Part shown: piece after piece, positions 27,341 through 37,137 of the stretch
How positions within the stretch are numbered: position 1 is the first letter of the stretch
Layout: each line of letters opens with the position of its first letter
From: Massilia aquatica
GTDB lineage: Bacteria; Pseudomonadota; Gammaproteobacteria; Burkholderiales; Burkholderiaceae_D
Assembly (NCBI RefSeq): GCF_011682045.1
Contig: NZ_VVIW01000016.1
Span: 62,001 to 126,000 of the forward strand
Length of the DNA stretch: 64,000 nt
Direction of reading: 5' to 3'
The notes under the pieces: generated by a model
The model's database searches: none
The model's input: only the letters and a program-made list of their open reading frames with translations
What the model was told of the DNA's origin: nothing
Program-made: the position numbers and the translations under genes

Positions 27341-28915
27341 ATGCGGATTAACACGCCGGTCACTGACAAGCAGATCCTCATCAGTGATACCGAAACGATC
27401 GTGTCCACGACCGATCTCCAAGGCAACATTACCTACGCCAACCCGTACTTCATCGAGATCAGCGGCTTCACCGAAGAAGAACTGATCGGTGCGCCGCAAA
27501 ACCTGGTGCGCCATCCGGACATGCCGGTCGAAGCCTTTGCCGACCTGTGGTCGACCATCAAAAGCGGCCAATCGTGGAGCGGCCTGGTCAAGAACCGCTG
27601 CAAGAATGGCGATTATTACTGGGTGCTGGCCAACGTCACCCCGGTTCTCGACAATGGCCAGACCACCGGCTACATGTCGGTGCGCACCAAACCCACCGCC
27701 GCCCAGGTCAGCGCGGCAGACGCCCTGTATCGCGAATTGAAAGCGGGCAATCCGCGTCAGCTTGCCGTGCGTAATGGCCGCGCCGTTGCCAACGGGATGC
27801 TGGGCAAGCTGTCCGCACTGATGAGCATCTCGCTGGGCCAGCGTATCGGCATCACCGTGACCCTGCTGCTCGCTGCCATGCTGGCGCTCATGTTCAGCAG
27901 CACCCGCCCGCTGTGGCTGATCGCGCTGGCGGTCCTGTCGATCGTCGCCCTGCTGCACCTGTGCTACGTGCTCTACAGCACCGTGCTGGGGCCGCTGCGG
28001 CAAGCCTTGCGCGCCACCCAGATCATGGCCGGGGGCGACCTGACCACCGACATGAGCAGCGACCGCGCCGATGAAATGGGCCAGTTGCTGCGCACCCTGC
28101 GCCAGCTGCGCGTGAATCTGCATTCGATCGTGGGCGACGTGCGCCGCAACGCCCAGCAGATCGGCGTGGCCACGCGCGAAATCGCGGCCGGTAACATGAA
28201 TTTGTCGGGCCGCACCGAATCGCAAGCCTCGTCGCTGGAAGAAACCGCGTCGAGCATGGAGGAACTGGCTTCCACAGTGCAGCAAAACATGGGCAATGCC
28301 GAGCAGGCGACCGCCATGGCCGACGATGCGTCCGCCGTGGCCGGTAAAGGCGGCAGCGTGGTGGCCCAGGTCGCCAGCACCATGAGCGATATCAGCGCTT
28401 CGTCGAAAAAGATCGTGGACATCATCGGCATCATCGAAGGGATTGCCTTCCAGACCAACATCCTGGCGCTGAACGCCGCCGTGGAGGCGGCCCGGGCCGG
28501 CGAACAGGGGCGCGGCTTCGCTGTGGTCGCCGCCGAAGTGCGCAACCTGGCCCAGCGCAGCGCCACCGCGGCCAAGGAAATCAAGGAATTGATCGATGTG
28601 TCGATCGGCAAGGTCGACAGCGGCGTGGCGCTGGCCCAGCAAGCCGGCACCACCATGCAGGACATCATTGCATCGGTGCACAAGGTGACCAACATCATGA
28701 ACGAAATTGCCTCGGCCTCGCGCGAGCAAAGTGCCGGCATCAACCAGGTCAACGATGCAGTGACGCAAATGGATGAAGTGACGCAGCAAAATGCCGCGCT
28801 GGTGGAAGAAGCGGCCGCCGCGGCGGGCAGCCTGCAGGAGCAGACCACGGTACTGGTCAAGGCGCTCAGCGTATTCAAGCTCGACCGCCACGCCGCCCCT
28901 GGCCGGCAGCGCTAA
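27341..28915 (+). CDS. Aer-like PAS-domain methyl-accepting chemotaxis protein
   Basis: 524 residues from ATG 27341, with GGAGG upstream. The N-terminal PAS domain (about 10-125) has the Aer pattern [37 protein letters not shown] and [15 protein letters not shown], which in Aer binds FAD and senses redox or oxygen. One or two membrane helices (about 160-215), a HAMP-like region, then the conserved signalling hairpin [20 protein letters not shown]. There is no periplasmic ligand domain and no C-terminal NWETF-type tether. Probable energy- or aerotaxis receptor. Confidence 0.9.
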   Translation: MRINTPVTDKQILISDTETIVSTTDLQGNITYANPYFIEISGFTEEELIGAPQNLVRHPDMPVEAFADLWSTIKSGQSWSGLVKNRCKNGDYYWVLANVTPVLDNGQTTGYMSVRTKPTAAQVSAADALYRELKAGNPRQLAVRNGRAVANGMLGKLSALMSISLGQRIGITVTLLLAAMLALMFSSTRPLWLIALAVLSIVALLHLCYVLYSTVLGPLRQALRATQIMAGGDLTTDMSSDRADEMGQLLRTLRQLRVNLHSIVGDVRRNAQQIGVATREIAAGNMNLSGRTESQASSLEETASSMEELASTVQQNMGNAEQATAMADDASAVAGKGGSVVAQVASTMSDISASSKKIVDIIGIIEGIAFQTNILALNAAVEAARAGEQGRGFAVVAAEVRNLAQRSATAAKEIKELIDVSIGKVDSGVALAQQAGTTMQDIIASVHKVTNIMNEIASASREQSAGINQVNDAVTQMDEVTQQNAALVEEAAAAAGSLQEQTTVLVKALSVFKLDRHAAPGRQR

Positions 28916-28939
28916 CCGCCGGGCAACAACCACAATGGA

Positions 28940-28976
28940 AAAAGCCCTCGACTCTTTGCAGAATCAAGGGCTTTTC
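28940..28976 (+). terminator. intrinsic terminator after the Aer-like gene
   Basis: Perfect 9-bp stem AAAAGCCCT / AGGGCTTTT with an 18-base loop, followed by CT. Because it starts with AAAA it may act in both directions and also end the minus-strand tRNA transcript. Confidence 0.8.
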
Positions 28977-28981
28977 TAATT

Positions 28982-29058
28982 TGGTTGCGGGGACAGGATT
29001 TGAACCTGTGACCTTCGGGTTATGAGCCCGACGAGCTGCCAGACTGCTCCACCCCGCG
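28982..29058 (-). tRNA. initiator tRNA-fMet (anticodon CAT)
   Basis: 77 nt on the minus strand, CCA end encoded. It begins CGCGGGG, whose first C faces A72 in CCCCGCA; this unpaired 1-72 position and the three G-C pairs flanking the anticodon loop (GGG CTCATAA CCC) are the hallmarks of the bacterial initiator tRNA. D-loop GGCAGCTCG and T-arm GTTCAAATC are present. Confidence 0.97.
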
Positions 29059-29238
29059 TCTGTATGTAGCTATTATAGGGGGCTTTTCAGAATTAGGCAA
29101 TATTAATCCAATCAAGATGTGCGATAGCAGGAAGGGGACGGCGTGCGACCGTGCGCCAGCGCGCATTTACGCCCGCCGCGCACCGCATGTGCCCCGCAAT
29201 CGGTGTACAGTAAGCGAAAATCATTCTTCTCTTTTCCT

Positions 29239-29838
29239 ATGAAATTTTGTTCCGAGTGCGCCCATCCCGTCGACCTGCTCATTCCCGAGGGCGACAACCG
29301 CCCGCGCTATGTCTGCAAACAATGCGCGGCGATCCACTACCAAAACCCCAAACTCGTCGTCGGCTCCATTCCTGTATGGCAACCAGAAGGCGAAGAAGTG
29401 CGCGTGCTGCTGTGCAAGCGGGCGATCGAACCGCGCCACGGCTACTGGACCTTGCCGGCAGGCTTCATGGAAAACAATGAAACCACCGCCGAGGCCGCCG
29501 TTCGCGAAACCGAAGAGGAAGCCGGCGCCGATATCGAGATCGGCAAGCTGTTCAGCCTGCTCAACGTCGCCCAGGTGCACCAGGTCCACCTGTTCTACCT
29601 GGCCCGCCTGCGCAGCCTGGACTTTGCGCCCGGCATCGAAAGCCTGGACGCGCGCATGTTCGCCGAGCACGAGATTCCGTGGGACGACCTGGCCTTCCCC
29701 ACCATCCGCACCACCCTGGAACTGTTTTTCGCCGACTGCGCGCGCATGCGCGAGGGCGGCGCGTTCGGTTTCCACACGCACGACGTGCTGCGGGCGATGC
29801 GTATTTCCAGCGATCCCGACCATGATTCCCTGGCTTGA
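29239..29838 (+). CDS. Nudix hydrolase with N-terminal zinc ribbon
   Basis: 199 residues from ATG 29239. Two CxxC pairs in the first 32 residues (CSEC and CKQC) form a zinc ribbon, followed by a Nudix domain with box [20 protein letters not shown] and AG. The layout resembles NudC-type NADH pyrophosphatases but lacks their N-terminal domain and is shorter; the substrate could be a dinucleotide or a nucleoside diphosphate derivative. The last 17 bases overlap the start of aat, so the two are coupled. Confidence 0.88.
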   Translation: MKFCSECAHPVDLLIPEGDNRPRYVCKQCAAIHYQNPKLVVGSIPVWQPEGEEVRVLLCKRAIEPRHGYWTLPAGFMENNETTAEAAVRETEEEAGADIEIGKLFSLLNVAQVHQVHLFYLARLRSLDFAPGIESLDARMFAEHEIPWDDLAFPTIRTTLELFFADCARMREGGAFGFHTHDVLRAMRISSDPDHDSLA

Positions 29839-30550
29839 AACCGATTCGCCGTTCCCTGACGTCTCCGCCGCGCTCACGGCCGAGGCGCCGGGCCTCTTGG
29901 CGGCCGGCGCCGACCTGTCGCCCGAGCGCCTGCTGAGCGCCTACCGGCACGGCATCTTCCCCTGGTTTTCCGAAGGCCAGCCCATCCTCTGGTGGAGCAC
30001 CGACCCGCGCATGGTGCTGATGACGGAAGACTTTCGCATCAGCAACAGCCTGCGCAAAGCCCTGCGCCGGGTCGAGCGCAGCATGCAGGAAGGCGGTCGC
30101 TGGGAGGTGCGCTTCGACAGCGCGTTCGAGGACGTGATGCGCGCCTGCGCCGCCCCGCGCAAGGATGGCCCGGGCACCTGGATTTCGGACGACATCGTCG
30201 ACGGCTACAGCGGCCTGCACGCGATGGGGTACGCCCACTCGTCGGAACTGTGGCTCGATGGCGAACTGGTTGGCGGCGCCTATGGCGTGTGCATCGGCCG
30301 CATGTTCTACGGCGAATCGATGTTCGCGCGCGTGACCGACGGCTCCAAGATCGCGCTGGCCTTCCTGGTTGCCTTCCTGCGCGGCCAGGGCGTGAGCATG
30401 ATCGACTGCCAGCAGGAGACCGGCCACCTGGCCTCGCTGGGCGCAGCGCCAATCCCGCGCAGAACCTTCCTGGCGCATTTACGCGACGCCATCGCCAAAC
30501 CCGGCATCGCGCAATGGAAACCGGGATCGCCATTTACACAGATGGCGTAA
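29822..30550 (+). CDS. aat: leucyl/phenylalanyl-tRNA-protein transferase
   Basis: 242 residues from ATG 29822. Family signatures: [40 protein letters not shown] and [10 protein letters not shown], plus [15 protein letters not shown]. It adds Leu or Phe to the N-terminal Arg or Lys of proteins, marking them for ClpS-ClpAP (bacterial N-degron pathway). It begins inside the end of the Nudix gene and is followed by bpt, the other N-degron transferase. Confidence 0.97.
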   Translation: MIPWLETDSPFPDVSAALTAEAPGLLAAGADLSPERLLSAYRHGIFPWFSEGQPILWWSTDPRMVLMTEDFRISNSLRKALRRVERSMQEGGRWEVRFDSAFEDVMRACAAPRKDGPGTWISDDIVDGYSGLHAMGYAHSSELWLDGELVGGAYGVCIGRMFYGESMFARVTDGSKIALAFLVAFLRGQGVSMIDCQQETGHLASLGAAPIPRRTFLAHLRDAIAKPGIAQWKPGSPFTQMA

Positions 30551-30572
30551 ACAGCGTAAAGTTCAGCGTAAA
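30545..30572 (+). repeat. three closely spaced GCGTAAA repeats
   Basis: GCGTAAA occurs at 30545-30551, 30554-30560 and 30566-30572; the first includes the aat stop. A TACAAT at 30580-30585 could be a -10 for bpt, so the repeats would sit across its -35 region. Confidence 0.5.
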
Positions 30573-30645
30573 GTTTGGCTACAATAGAACCGAAGGAAGC
30601 AACCAGGGACCCCGTTCGCAACCACGCCGTATCGAAAGCGACTGC

Positions 30646-31374
30646 ATGACGCACTTAAACGACCTGCCTTTCTCGACGCTGCAGTTCTACACCACAGCGC
30701 CTTACCCGTGCAGCTATCTCGACGCACGACAGGCGCGCTCGCAAGTGGCCACCCCTTCGCACCTGATCAACGCCGACGTCTACTCCGAACTGGTGAAAAA
30801 CGGCTTCCGGCGCAGCGGCATCTTCACCTACCGCCCTTACTGCGACGGCTGCAACGCCTGCATTCCGGTGCGCGTGCGCGCCGACGAATTCGCCCCCAGC
30901 CGCGGCCAGCGGCGCGCCTGGATTCGTCACGCGGCGCTGGTGGCCAGCGTCGCCAACCTGAGTTTTTCGGACGAACACTACGCGCTCTACCTGCGCTACC
31001 AGACCACGCGCCATGTCGGCGGCGGCATGGACCAGGACAGCCGCGACCAGTACGCCCAGTTCCTGCTGCAAAGCCGCGTCAACACGCGCCTGGTGGAGTT
31101 CCGCGACGGCGACGGCGTGCTGCGCATGATCTCGATCATCGATGTACTGTCGGACGGCCTGTCGTCGGTATACACCTTCTTCGACCCCGACGTCCCTGGC
31201 GCCTCCTTCGGCACCTACAACGTGCTGTGGCAGATCGCCCAGGCCAGCGAACTGAAACTGCCCTTCGTGTACCTCGGATATTGGATCGAGCAAAGTCCCA
31301 AGATGGCCTACAAGATCAACTTCCGGCCGCTGGAAGCGCGCGTCAACGGCATCTGGAGCCTGCTCGATCGCTAG
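30646..31374 (+). CDS. bpt: aspartate/glutamate leucyltransferase
   Basis: 242 residues from ATG 30646; the frame extends upstream through aat but only as a shadow. The ATE-like fold is indicated by [17 protein letters not shown], the Cys-rich block [16 protein letters not shown] and the C-terminal [20 protein letters not shown]. Bpt transfers Leu to N-terminal Asp or Glu, complementing Aat in the N-degron pathway. Having aat and bpt next to each other is common in betaproteobacteria. Confidence 0.95.
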   Translation: MTHLNDLPFSTLQFYTTAPYPCSYLDARQARSQVATPSHLINADVYSELVKNGFRRSGIFTYRPYCDGCNACIPVRVRADEFAPSRGQRRAWIRHAALVASVANLSFSDEHYALYLRYQTTRHVGGGMDQDSRDQYAQFLLQSRVNTRLVEFRDGDGVLRMISIIDVLSDGLSSVYTFFDPDVPGASFGTYNVLWQIAQASELKLPFVYLGYWIEQSPKMAYKINFRPLEARVNGIWSLLDR

Positions 31375-31450
31375 CCGGGAGCTGGCCGATAGTGAGCGGG
31401 CAGGCCCCGCTCACGGTAAAATGCCGGACCCGCACCAACCCGAGCACTCC

Positions 31451-32488
31451 ATGTCCCAGAAACTGCTGTATGCCTTAGGTCGTCCCCTGCTGTTTACCCT
31501 CAAGCCGGAGACGGCGCACAATGTCACCCTGCCCTTCCTGCGTAGCGCGGCCGCGCTGGGCCTGACCGGCCTGGTGAGCAAACCCGCGCCCGATCCGCGC
31601 ACCGTCATGGGCATCACCTTCCCCAATCCGGTCGGCCTGGCCGCGGGGCTGGACAAGGACGGCGCCTACATCGACGGCTTGTCCGCCCTCGGTTTCGGCT
31701 TCATCGAAGTGGGCACCGTCACACCCAGGCCGCAGCCGGGCAATCCCAAGCCGCGTATTTTCCGCATCCCCGCCAAGCGCGCCGTGATCAACCGCATGGG
31801 CTTTAACAATGGCGGCGTCGATGCTTTCGTCGCCAATGTGCAGGCCTCGAAGTTTTACCAGGACAAGCAGGGCGTGCTTGGCCTGAACATCGGCAAGAAC
31901 GCCAGCACCCCGATCGAAAACGCGGTCGACGACTATCTGCACTGCCTCGAAAAAGTGTACCCGTACGCCAGCTACGTAACGGTCAATATCTCCTCGCCGA
32001 ACACCGCCAACCTGCGCCAGCTGCAGGGCGCATCGGAACTCGACGCGCTGCTCTCGCGCCTGAAAGACGCGCAACTGCGCCTGGCCGACCAGCACAAGCG
32101 CTACGTGCCGCTGGCGCTCAAGATCGCGCCCGACGTCGACGGCGACCAGATCAAGGATATCGCCGGCGCCCTGCTGCGCCACAAGATCGACGGCGTCATC
32201 GCCACCAACACCACCCTCAGTCACCGCGACGTCGAGCGCATGAAGCACGGCCAGGAAACCGGCGGCGTCTCGGGCGATCCGGTGTTCGAGCTGTCGAACA
32301 TCGTGATCCGCGCACTGCGTCAGGAACTGGGCGACGCGGTGCCGATCATCGGCGTGGGCGGCATCATGCGCGGCGCCGACGCCAAAGAAAAAATCCATCT
32401 CGGCGCCTCGCTGGTACAGTTGTACACCGGCCTGATTTACCAGGGACCGGGCCTGATCCGCGACTGCGCGCAGGCCCTTCGACAGTAA
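31451..32488 (+). CDS. pyrD: dihydroorotate dehydrogenase, class 2 (quinone)
   Basis: 345 residues from ATG 31451. The N-terminal membrane-associating helix ([20 protein letters not shown]) is typical of class 2. FMN and active-site motifs: [35 protein letters not shown]...INRMGFNN, and the catalytic Ser in [14 protein letters not shown]. Oxidises dihydroorotate to orotate with electrons passed to ubiquinone at the inner membrane. Confidence 0.97.
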   Translation: MSQKLLYALGRPLLFTLKPETAHNVTLPFLRSAAALGLTGLVSKPAPDPRTVMGITFPNPVGLAAGLDKDGAYIDGLSALGFGFIEVGTVTPRPQPGNPKPRIFRIPAKRAVINRMGFNNGGVDAFVANVQASKFYQDKQGVLGLNIGKNASTPIENAVDDYLHCLEKVYPYASYVTVNISSPNTANLRQLQGASELDALLSRLKDAQLRLADQHKRYVPLALKIAPDVDGDQIKDIAGALLRHKIDGVIATNTTLSHRDVERMKHGQETGGVSGDPVFELSNIVIRALRQELGDAVPIIGVGGIMRGADAKEKIHLGASLVQLYTGLIYQGPGLIRDCAQALRQ

Positions 32489-32512
32489 AGAACGCACCAT
32501 AAGGAACGCACC

Positions 32513-33559
32513 ATGATCAAGACCAGGCTCGGACGCACGCCGCTCGAGGTATCGAAGATCTGCCTCGGCACCATGACCTTCGGCGAGCAGAATAGCGAAG
32601 CCGACGCGCACAGCCAGCTTGATTACGCGCTCGAACGCGGCATCAATTTTGTCGACACGGCCGAAATGTATCCGGTCATGCCGCGTCCGCAGACGCAGGG
32701 CGACACCGAGCGCTTTATCGGCAGCTGGCTCAAAAAGACCGGCCGCCGCGGCGAGATCGTGCTGGCGACCAAGGCCGCCGGCCCGAATCCGAACCTGCAC
32801 TGGGTCCGCGAAGGAAAGCAGAACCTGGACGCCGCCAGCCTGCGCGCAGCGGTGGAAACGAGCCTGCGGCGCCTGCAGACCGATCATATCGATTTGTACC
32901 AATTGCACTGGCCGAGCCGCAATGTGCCGGTTTTTGGCGCCACCGCGTTCGACCCGGCCAAGGAACGCGCGGCGATTCCTGTCGAGGAGACCCTGGCCGG
33001 TCTGAAGGACCTGATCGACGCCGGCAAGATCGGTCATATCGGCCTGTCGAACGAGAGCGCGTGGGGCGTGAGCGAATTCGTCAAGCAGGCCGAGATCAAA
33101 GGCTTGCCGCGCATCGCCAGCGTGCAGAACCTGTACAACCTGACCGCGCGCACCTTCGAGACCAGCCTGATGGACGAAACCTGCTTTCGCGAAGAGGTGG
33201 GTTTACTGGCTTACAGCCCGCTGGCGTTCGGCCAGTTGAGCGCGAAGTACCTGGACGATCCCAAGGCGAGTGGCCGGCTGACGATTTTTCCGGCGTCGTG
33301 GAGCCCGCGCTATCTGCGCGCGCCGGTGCTGGCGGCGGTCAAGGAGTACGCTGAGCTGGCGCGCGCCAACGGCATGACGCCGACCCAAATGGCGCTGGCG
33401 TGGTGCTACTCGCGCTGGTTCGTGGCCTCGACCATCATTGGCGCCACCACCCTGGCGCAGCTGAAGGAAAACATCGATGCCGTGTCGGTGACCCTGGCGC
33501 CGGAAGTGGTGGCGGAGATCGACGCAATCCACGCGCGCATCACCAACCCGGGAGCATAA
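32513..33559 (+). CDS. tas: Tas-like NADP-dependent aldo/keto reductase
   Basis: 348 residues, 24 bases after pyrD. Aldo-keto reductase barrel: GTMTFGEQNSEADAH, FVDTAEMYPVMPRPQTQG (catalytic Asp and Tyr), LATKAAGP (Lys) and YQLHWPSRNVPVFG (His). The segment LHWPSRNVPVFG and the length match E. coli Tas, which was found as a suppressor of tyrosine auxotrophy in starved cells; the natural substrate is unknown. Confidence 0.9.
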   Translation: MIKTRLGRTPLEVSKICLGTMTFGEQNSEADAHSQLDYALERGINFVDTAEMYPVMPRPQTQGDTERFIGSWLKKTGRRGEIVLATKAAGPNPNLHWVREGKQNLDAASLRAAVETSLRRLQTDHIDLYQLHWPSRNVPVFGATAFDPAKERAAIPVEETLAGLKDLIDAGKIGHIGLSNESAWGVSEFVKQAEIKGLPRIASVQNLYNLTARTFETSLMDETCFREEVGLLAYSPLAFGQLSAKYLDDPKASGRLTIFPASWSPRYLRAPVLAAVKEYAELARANGMTPTQMALAWCYSRWFVASTIIGATTLAQLKENIDAVSVTLAPEVVAEIDAIHARITNPGA

Positions 33560-33575
33560 GCGACGCGCATAAACC

Positions 33576-33602
33576 AGCCGCTGGCGGCGGCCAGCGGCTT
33601 CA
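33576..33602 (+). terminator. stem-loop after tas
   Basis: 9-bp perfect stem AGCCGCTGG / CCAGCGGCT, 6-base loop, then TCAC; lacks a proper T run. Confidence 0.5.
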
Positions 33603-33661
33603 CACGGTTTTCACATCCGGTATCGTACCTTGGGGTCTTTCCACTTCCGCCAGGATGCCCC

Positions 33662-34537
33662 ATGAAATCGCTGTTCCCGCTCGTCGTCCTGTTCTGCGCC
33701 TCGATTCCCGCCACGGCGCAGGAACAGCGGCTGGTCCATCAGGACGTGAAGCGCAAATTCATCGTCTACACGCCCGCCTCGTACGCCGCCAACCCGCAAC
33801 AGCAATTCCCGCTCGTGATCAACTACCACGGCGGCGGCATGACCATGCGCGAACAGATGCTCTACACGCGCATGAACCAGAGCGCCGAGCGCGAAAACTT
33901 CATCGTGGTGTACCCGCAGGGGATCAAGCAGGACTGGAACGTGAATCTGCCGCATGACAGCAAGGAGAGCAGCGACGATATCGGTTTTACCGAAGCGATG
34001 CTGGCCAGGCTGAAGGCCGATTACCGCATCGACCAGCGCCGCGTGTACGCCACCGGCCTGTCGCGCGGCGGCTTTTTCAGCTTGCGTGTGGCGACCGAAC
34101 TGCCCCATCTTTTTGCGGCGGTGGCGGTGGTGGGCGCGCAGACGCCGCAAACGGTCATCGACCAGCATGCAAAACCGGCCAGGATCGGGGTCATGCACAT
34201 TGCCGGCACGGCCGACACCATCGTCGCTTTTGAGGGCAAGGCGGGGCATTATTTATCCGCCGGCGAGTCGCACCGCTACTGGCTCAAAAATGTCGGACTC
34301 GATGGCGCACCCGCGAGCGAGCGCACGGTCGATAGCGACAAGCGTGACGAGACCGAGGTGACGCACCTCGAACAAAGCCGCGACGGCGTGAGCGCGGCGC
34401 TGGTCACGGTCAGGAATGGCGGCCATACCTGGCCCGGCGCCGACGCCTTCAACGTCGGCCTGCCGCTCGGCCGGACCAGCCGCGATATCGACGCCAATGC
34501 CGTGATCTGGGAATTCCTGGCCAAGCACCGCAAATAG
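33662..34537 (+). CDS. exported esterase, polyhydroxybutyrate-depolymerase/LpqC family
   Basis: 291 residues with a signal peptide (1-19, cleavage near ATAQEQ). Alpha/beta hydrolase: oxyanion motif NYHGGG, nucleophile S134 in GLSRGG, acid in GTADTIV and His in GGHTWPG. The GGHTWPG ending is typical of the LpqC / feruloyl-esterase-like group (CE1 related). Substrates could be short polyester or aryl esters; the sequence does not decide. It converges on the DUF2325 gene, 27 bases apart. Confidence 0.85.
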   Translation: MKSLFPLVVLFCASIPATAQEQRLVHQDVKRKFIVYTPASYAANPQQQFPLVINYHGGGMTMREQMLYTRMNQSAERENFIVVYPQGIKQDWNVNLPHDSKESSDDIGFTEAMLARLKADYRIDQRRVYATGLSRGGFFSLRVATELPHLFAAVAVVGAQTPQTVIDQHAKPARIGVMHIAGTADTIVAFEGKAGHYLSAGESHRYWLKNVGLDGAPASERTVDSDKRDETEVTHLEQSRDGVSAALVTVRNGGHTWPGADAFNVGLPLGRTSRDIDANAVIWEFLAKHRK

Positions 34538-34564
34538 GCGCTGTGCCTGCGGGAGCGCAAACGC

Positions 34565-35788
34565 CTACGCGGCCAGAATCGCGATCTGGCGCAACCCGCG
34601 CGAAAAACTGGTGCTGCTCGGATTTTCCACGAACACGCACTGTTTTCCCGTGCGCTTGCAGTGCTCCTTGACGCGCCAGTAGGCATTGTGGCTGATGCAG
34701 CCGGTCTGGCAAATCACCAGGTCGGCCGCCGCCAGGTTGGCGTCGAGCAGATCGGCGCCGTGCTCCTGGCCACCGTCGTGGTGCGCGAAGCGGGCGCCTG
34801 CTTCTTCGGTCATGCAGCGGTAGCTGGCCACGCTGGCGCTCCGGCCGCCCACGCACAGCAAGGTCTTGTCGACCAGCTGCGCGGCGGCGATGGCTTCGGC
34901 CGCGTCTTCCTCGCACACCGTCACGTCGACCGGCCGCGCCGCCTGCAAGGCGTCGAGCTGGCGCGTGGACGCCGCCAGTTGCTGGCGCAGCTGCGCCAGC
35001 TGGACGTCGCGCGCATTCAAGCGCTGCCCGGCATCATCCAACTTTTGCTTGAGCCGCGTGCGCGCTTCCAGCTCCGGCACCGAGGCGCTTAGCTCCGCCA
35101 TATCTGCCTGCAGGAACGCCAGCTTGCTCTCGCGCGCCACCAGCTCGGCGCGCGCCGCCATCAACTGCGCCTGTACCTGTTCCAGCTCGCGCGCCTTGTC
35201 GGCCAGGGTGCGCACGTGGCGCTGCTGCGACTGCGCCAGTTCGGTAGCCAGCGCCGCGTTTTCTTCTTGCAGTTCGAGGTAGCGCGCATGGTCGATGCGG
35301 GTGGTCGCCCCGGCCTGGTGCTGGATCATGTGCATCTCGCGCAGCACCGTGTCCTGCACCAGGAAGTCGCTGCGCGGGTGTGTCAGCGCGGCCCAGAAGG
35401 CGCCGGCCACATCGCCCTGCGCGATCGCCTGGCGCCACAGCTGCATGACCGCCTCGCCGCTGCGCGCATCCTTAAAGCGCAGCAGCACCAGCGCGTAACG
35501 CTGGTCGAGCGCATCTTGCAGCAGGTTTGAGATGCGGTTGCGGTTGGCGCATTCGGCCACCGCGCCGACGTGGATTTCGTAGTCGTCGGCCAGGGCCTGG
35601 CCGCGCACGCCCTTGTTCACCAGTTTACGCAGCACGCCCAGCGGCAGGCACACGCCGATCACCGGGCAGTGGGTATTGGCCGGCAGCTCCCACAGGCGCT
35701 GGCGGCGCGACGACGAAGTGCGCGAAGCGGCTTCGCCTTCAGGAGGAAAGAACCGCGCAAGCGGCTTTTTGGCATCGTGGTCGCACAT
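34565..35788 (-). CDS. DUF2325 family protein with central coiled coil
   Basis: 407 residues from ATG 35788, chosen for AAGGAG 7 bases upstream; the frame runs further but only in shadow. Three parts: an N-terminal domain (about 30-160) with the family pattern GDVAGAFWAALTHP and a His pair H153-M-I-Q-H157; a long coiled coil (about 165-285); and the C-terminal DUF2325 domain (309-407), Rossmann-like, with LLCVGGRSASV and the Cys/His stretch CQTGCISHNAY. The function of DUF2325 is not established. It is second in an operon headed by a CxxC protein and a Fur-box promoter, so a role in iron limitation is likely. Confidence 0.85.
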   Translation of the reverse strand: MCDHDAKKPLARFFPPEGEAASRTSSSRRQRLWELPANTHCPVIGVCLPLGVLRKLVNKGVRGQALADDYEIHVGAVAECANRNRISNLLQDALDQRYALVLLRFKDARSGEAVMQLWRQAIAQGDVAGAFWAALTHPRSDFLVQDTVLREMHMIQHQAGATTRIDHARYLELQEENAALATELAQSQQRHVRTLADKARELEQVQAQLMAARAELVARESKLAFLQADMAELSASVPELEARTRLKQKLDDAGQRLNARDVQLAQLRQQLAASTRQLDALQAARPVDVTVCEEDAAEAIAAAQLVDKTLLCVGGRSASVASYRCMTEEAGARFAHHDGGQEHGADLLDANLAAADLVICQTGCISHNAYWRVKEHCKRTGKQCVFVENPSSTSFSRGLRQIAILAA

Positions 35789-35798
35789 GCGCTTCTCC

Positions 35799-36074
35799 TT
35801 AGTGCAGCTTGGGGCCGTGGCGCGCTTCGTCGATGACGGCGGCGGCGGCGGCGGCGGCATTCGACTGGGCCACGTGGTCGAGGCGCGCCTGGGCGTCGCC
35901 CACCATGGCGGACAAGGCGCGGAACGCTTCCGGCGTGAAGCGCACCGAGACATGGTTCAGCGACAGGTGCAGCACACTGCATTCGGGGCAGATGCTGACG
36001 TGGCCGATGGTGCTGTCGGCGATCGTCACATGCTGGCAAGGCTCGCTTGGATTCTGTGGATGTTTGCTCGACAC
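35799..36074 (-). CDS. small CxxC protein, first gene of the Fur-controlled operon
   Basis: 91 residues. Residues 14-50 contain HVTI, then C29-P-E-C32 with H36 and H41 close by (CPECSVLHLSLNHVSVRF), a possible metal site; the C-terminal part is an Ala-rich helix. I do not recognise a named family, though small proteins of this pattern accompany DUF2325 genes. It is 10 bases upstream of the DUF2325 start and about 80 bases downstream of a promoter with a Fur box. Confidence 0.75.
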   Translation of the reverse strand: MSSKHPQNPSEPCQHVTIADSTIGHVSICPECSVLHLSLNHVSVRFTPEAFRALSAMVGDAQARLDHVAQSNAAAAAAAVIDEARHGPKLH

Positions 36075-36151
36075 GATGCTTCCTTGACGGTGTGCAGTGG
36101 CTGGCGGCAGCGGCGGCGGGCTATGCGTGGGTGGATGGCTTGCTCAAATCA

Positions 36152-36181
36152 AGTATAAACGAGAATCATTCGCATTTGCAA
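36152..36181 (-). promoter_or_regulatory. promoter with embedded Fur box for the DUF2325 operon
   Basis: On the minus strand, -35 TTGCAA (36181-36176) and -10 TATACT (36157-36152) are separated by 18 bases. The spacer holds GCGAATGATTCTCGTT (36173-36158), which matches the classical Fur box core GATAATGATTCTCATT at 13 of 16 positions. Bound Fur would block RNA polymerase. Confidence 0.75.
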
Positions 36182-36198
36182 GCAATCACTGACCCAGG

Positions 36199-37137
36199 CT
36201 AACTTTCGCGCGGCGCGTCGGCGTCGAGCGCGCGTTCGATGTCGGCGCGCGAGACATCGGGCGCGAACTGCTCGATGAAGTGATATGCATACGCGCGCAG
36301 GTACGCGCCGCGCCGCACCGCCAGGCGCGTCACGTTGGGCGCGAACAGGTGCGACGCTTCGACCGCGCGCAGCCCCTTGTCGCGGCCATGATCGAAGGCC
36401 ATCGAGGCCACGATCCCCACGCCCATCCCCAGGCTCACATACTGCTTGATGACGTCCGAATCCATCGCGGTGAGCACGATGTCGGGGCGTACCCCGGCCT
36501 TGGCGAAGGCCGCGTCGATATGCCCGCGCCCGGTGAAGCCGACGTCGTAGGTAATGAGCGGATAGTCGGCCAGGTCTTCCAGCCGGATCGGCGAGCAATT
36601 GAGCAGCGCATGCCCGTCGGGCACCACGATCAGGTGGCTCCAGCGGTAGCAGGGGAACGACACCAGGTCGGGGAACTGCGACAGGCCCTCGGTGGCGATG
36701 CCGATATCGGCCTTGCCCGACAAGACCCATTCGGCGATGTGATCGGGAGCGCTCTGCTGGAGCGCGATGCGCACTTCCGGAAAATCGTTGCGGAACGACT
36801 GCACCACTTTCGGCAGCGCGTAGCGCGCCTGGGTGTGGGTCGCCGCAATGGTCAGGGTGCCGCTGTTCTTGCCCGCGTATTCCATGCTGGCCTGCTGCAG
36901 GTTTTCGGCTTCCACCAGCAGGCGGTCGATGATCTTCAAAATGCCCTTGCCCGGATCGGTCAGGCCGGTCAGCCGCTTGCCGTTACGCTCGAAGATCACC
37001 ACCCCAAGTTCGTCTTCGAGCTCGCGGATCTGGCGGCTCACGCCCGGCTGCGACGTGAACAGGGCATTGGCCACTTCGGTCAGGTTGTAGCCGCGCCGGG
37101 CCGCTTCGCGGATGGACCGCAGTTGTTGGAAATTCAT
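36199..37137 (-). CDS. cysB: CysB-type LysR transcriptional regulator
   Basis: 312 residues. The N-terminal helix-turn-helix reads [20 protein letters not shown] and [17 protein letters not shown], diagnostic for CysB/Cbl; the effector domain has [11 protein letters not shown] and [14 protein letters not shown]. CysB responds to O- or N-acetylserine and activates sulfate assimilation. Its ATG overlaps the cysA stop (ATGA), so the regulator is co-transcribed as the last gene of the transporter operon. Length is slightly shorter than E. coli CysB (324). Confidence 0.93.
   Translation of the reverse strand: MNFQQLRSIREAARRGYNLTEVANALFTSQPGVSRQIRELEDELGVVIFERNGKRLTGLTDPGKGILKIIDRLLVEAENLQQASMEYAGKNSGTLTIAATHTQARYALPKVVQSFRNDFPEVRIALQQSAPDHIAEWVLSGKADIGIATEGLSQFPDLVSFPCYRWSHLIVVPDGHALLNCSPIRLEDLADYPLITYDVGFTGRGHIDAAFAKAGVRPDIVLTAMDSDVIKQYVSLGMGVGIVASMAFDHGRDKGLRAVEASHLFAPNVTRLAVRRGAYLRAYAYHFIEQFAPDVSRADIERALDADAPRES

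Noticed and set aside
26978-28933. 651-codon minus-strand open frame over the Aer-like gene
   Set aside because: Antisense shadow of the chemoreceptor; only the part beyond 27340 might carry an old remnant.
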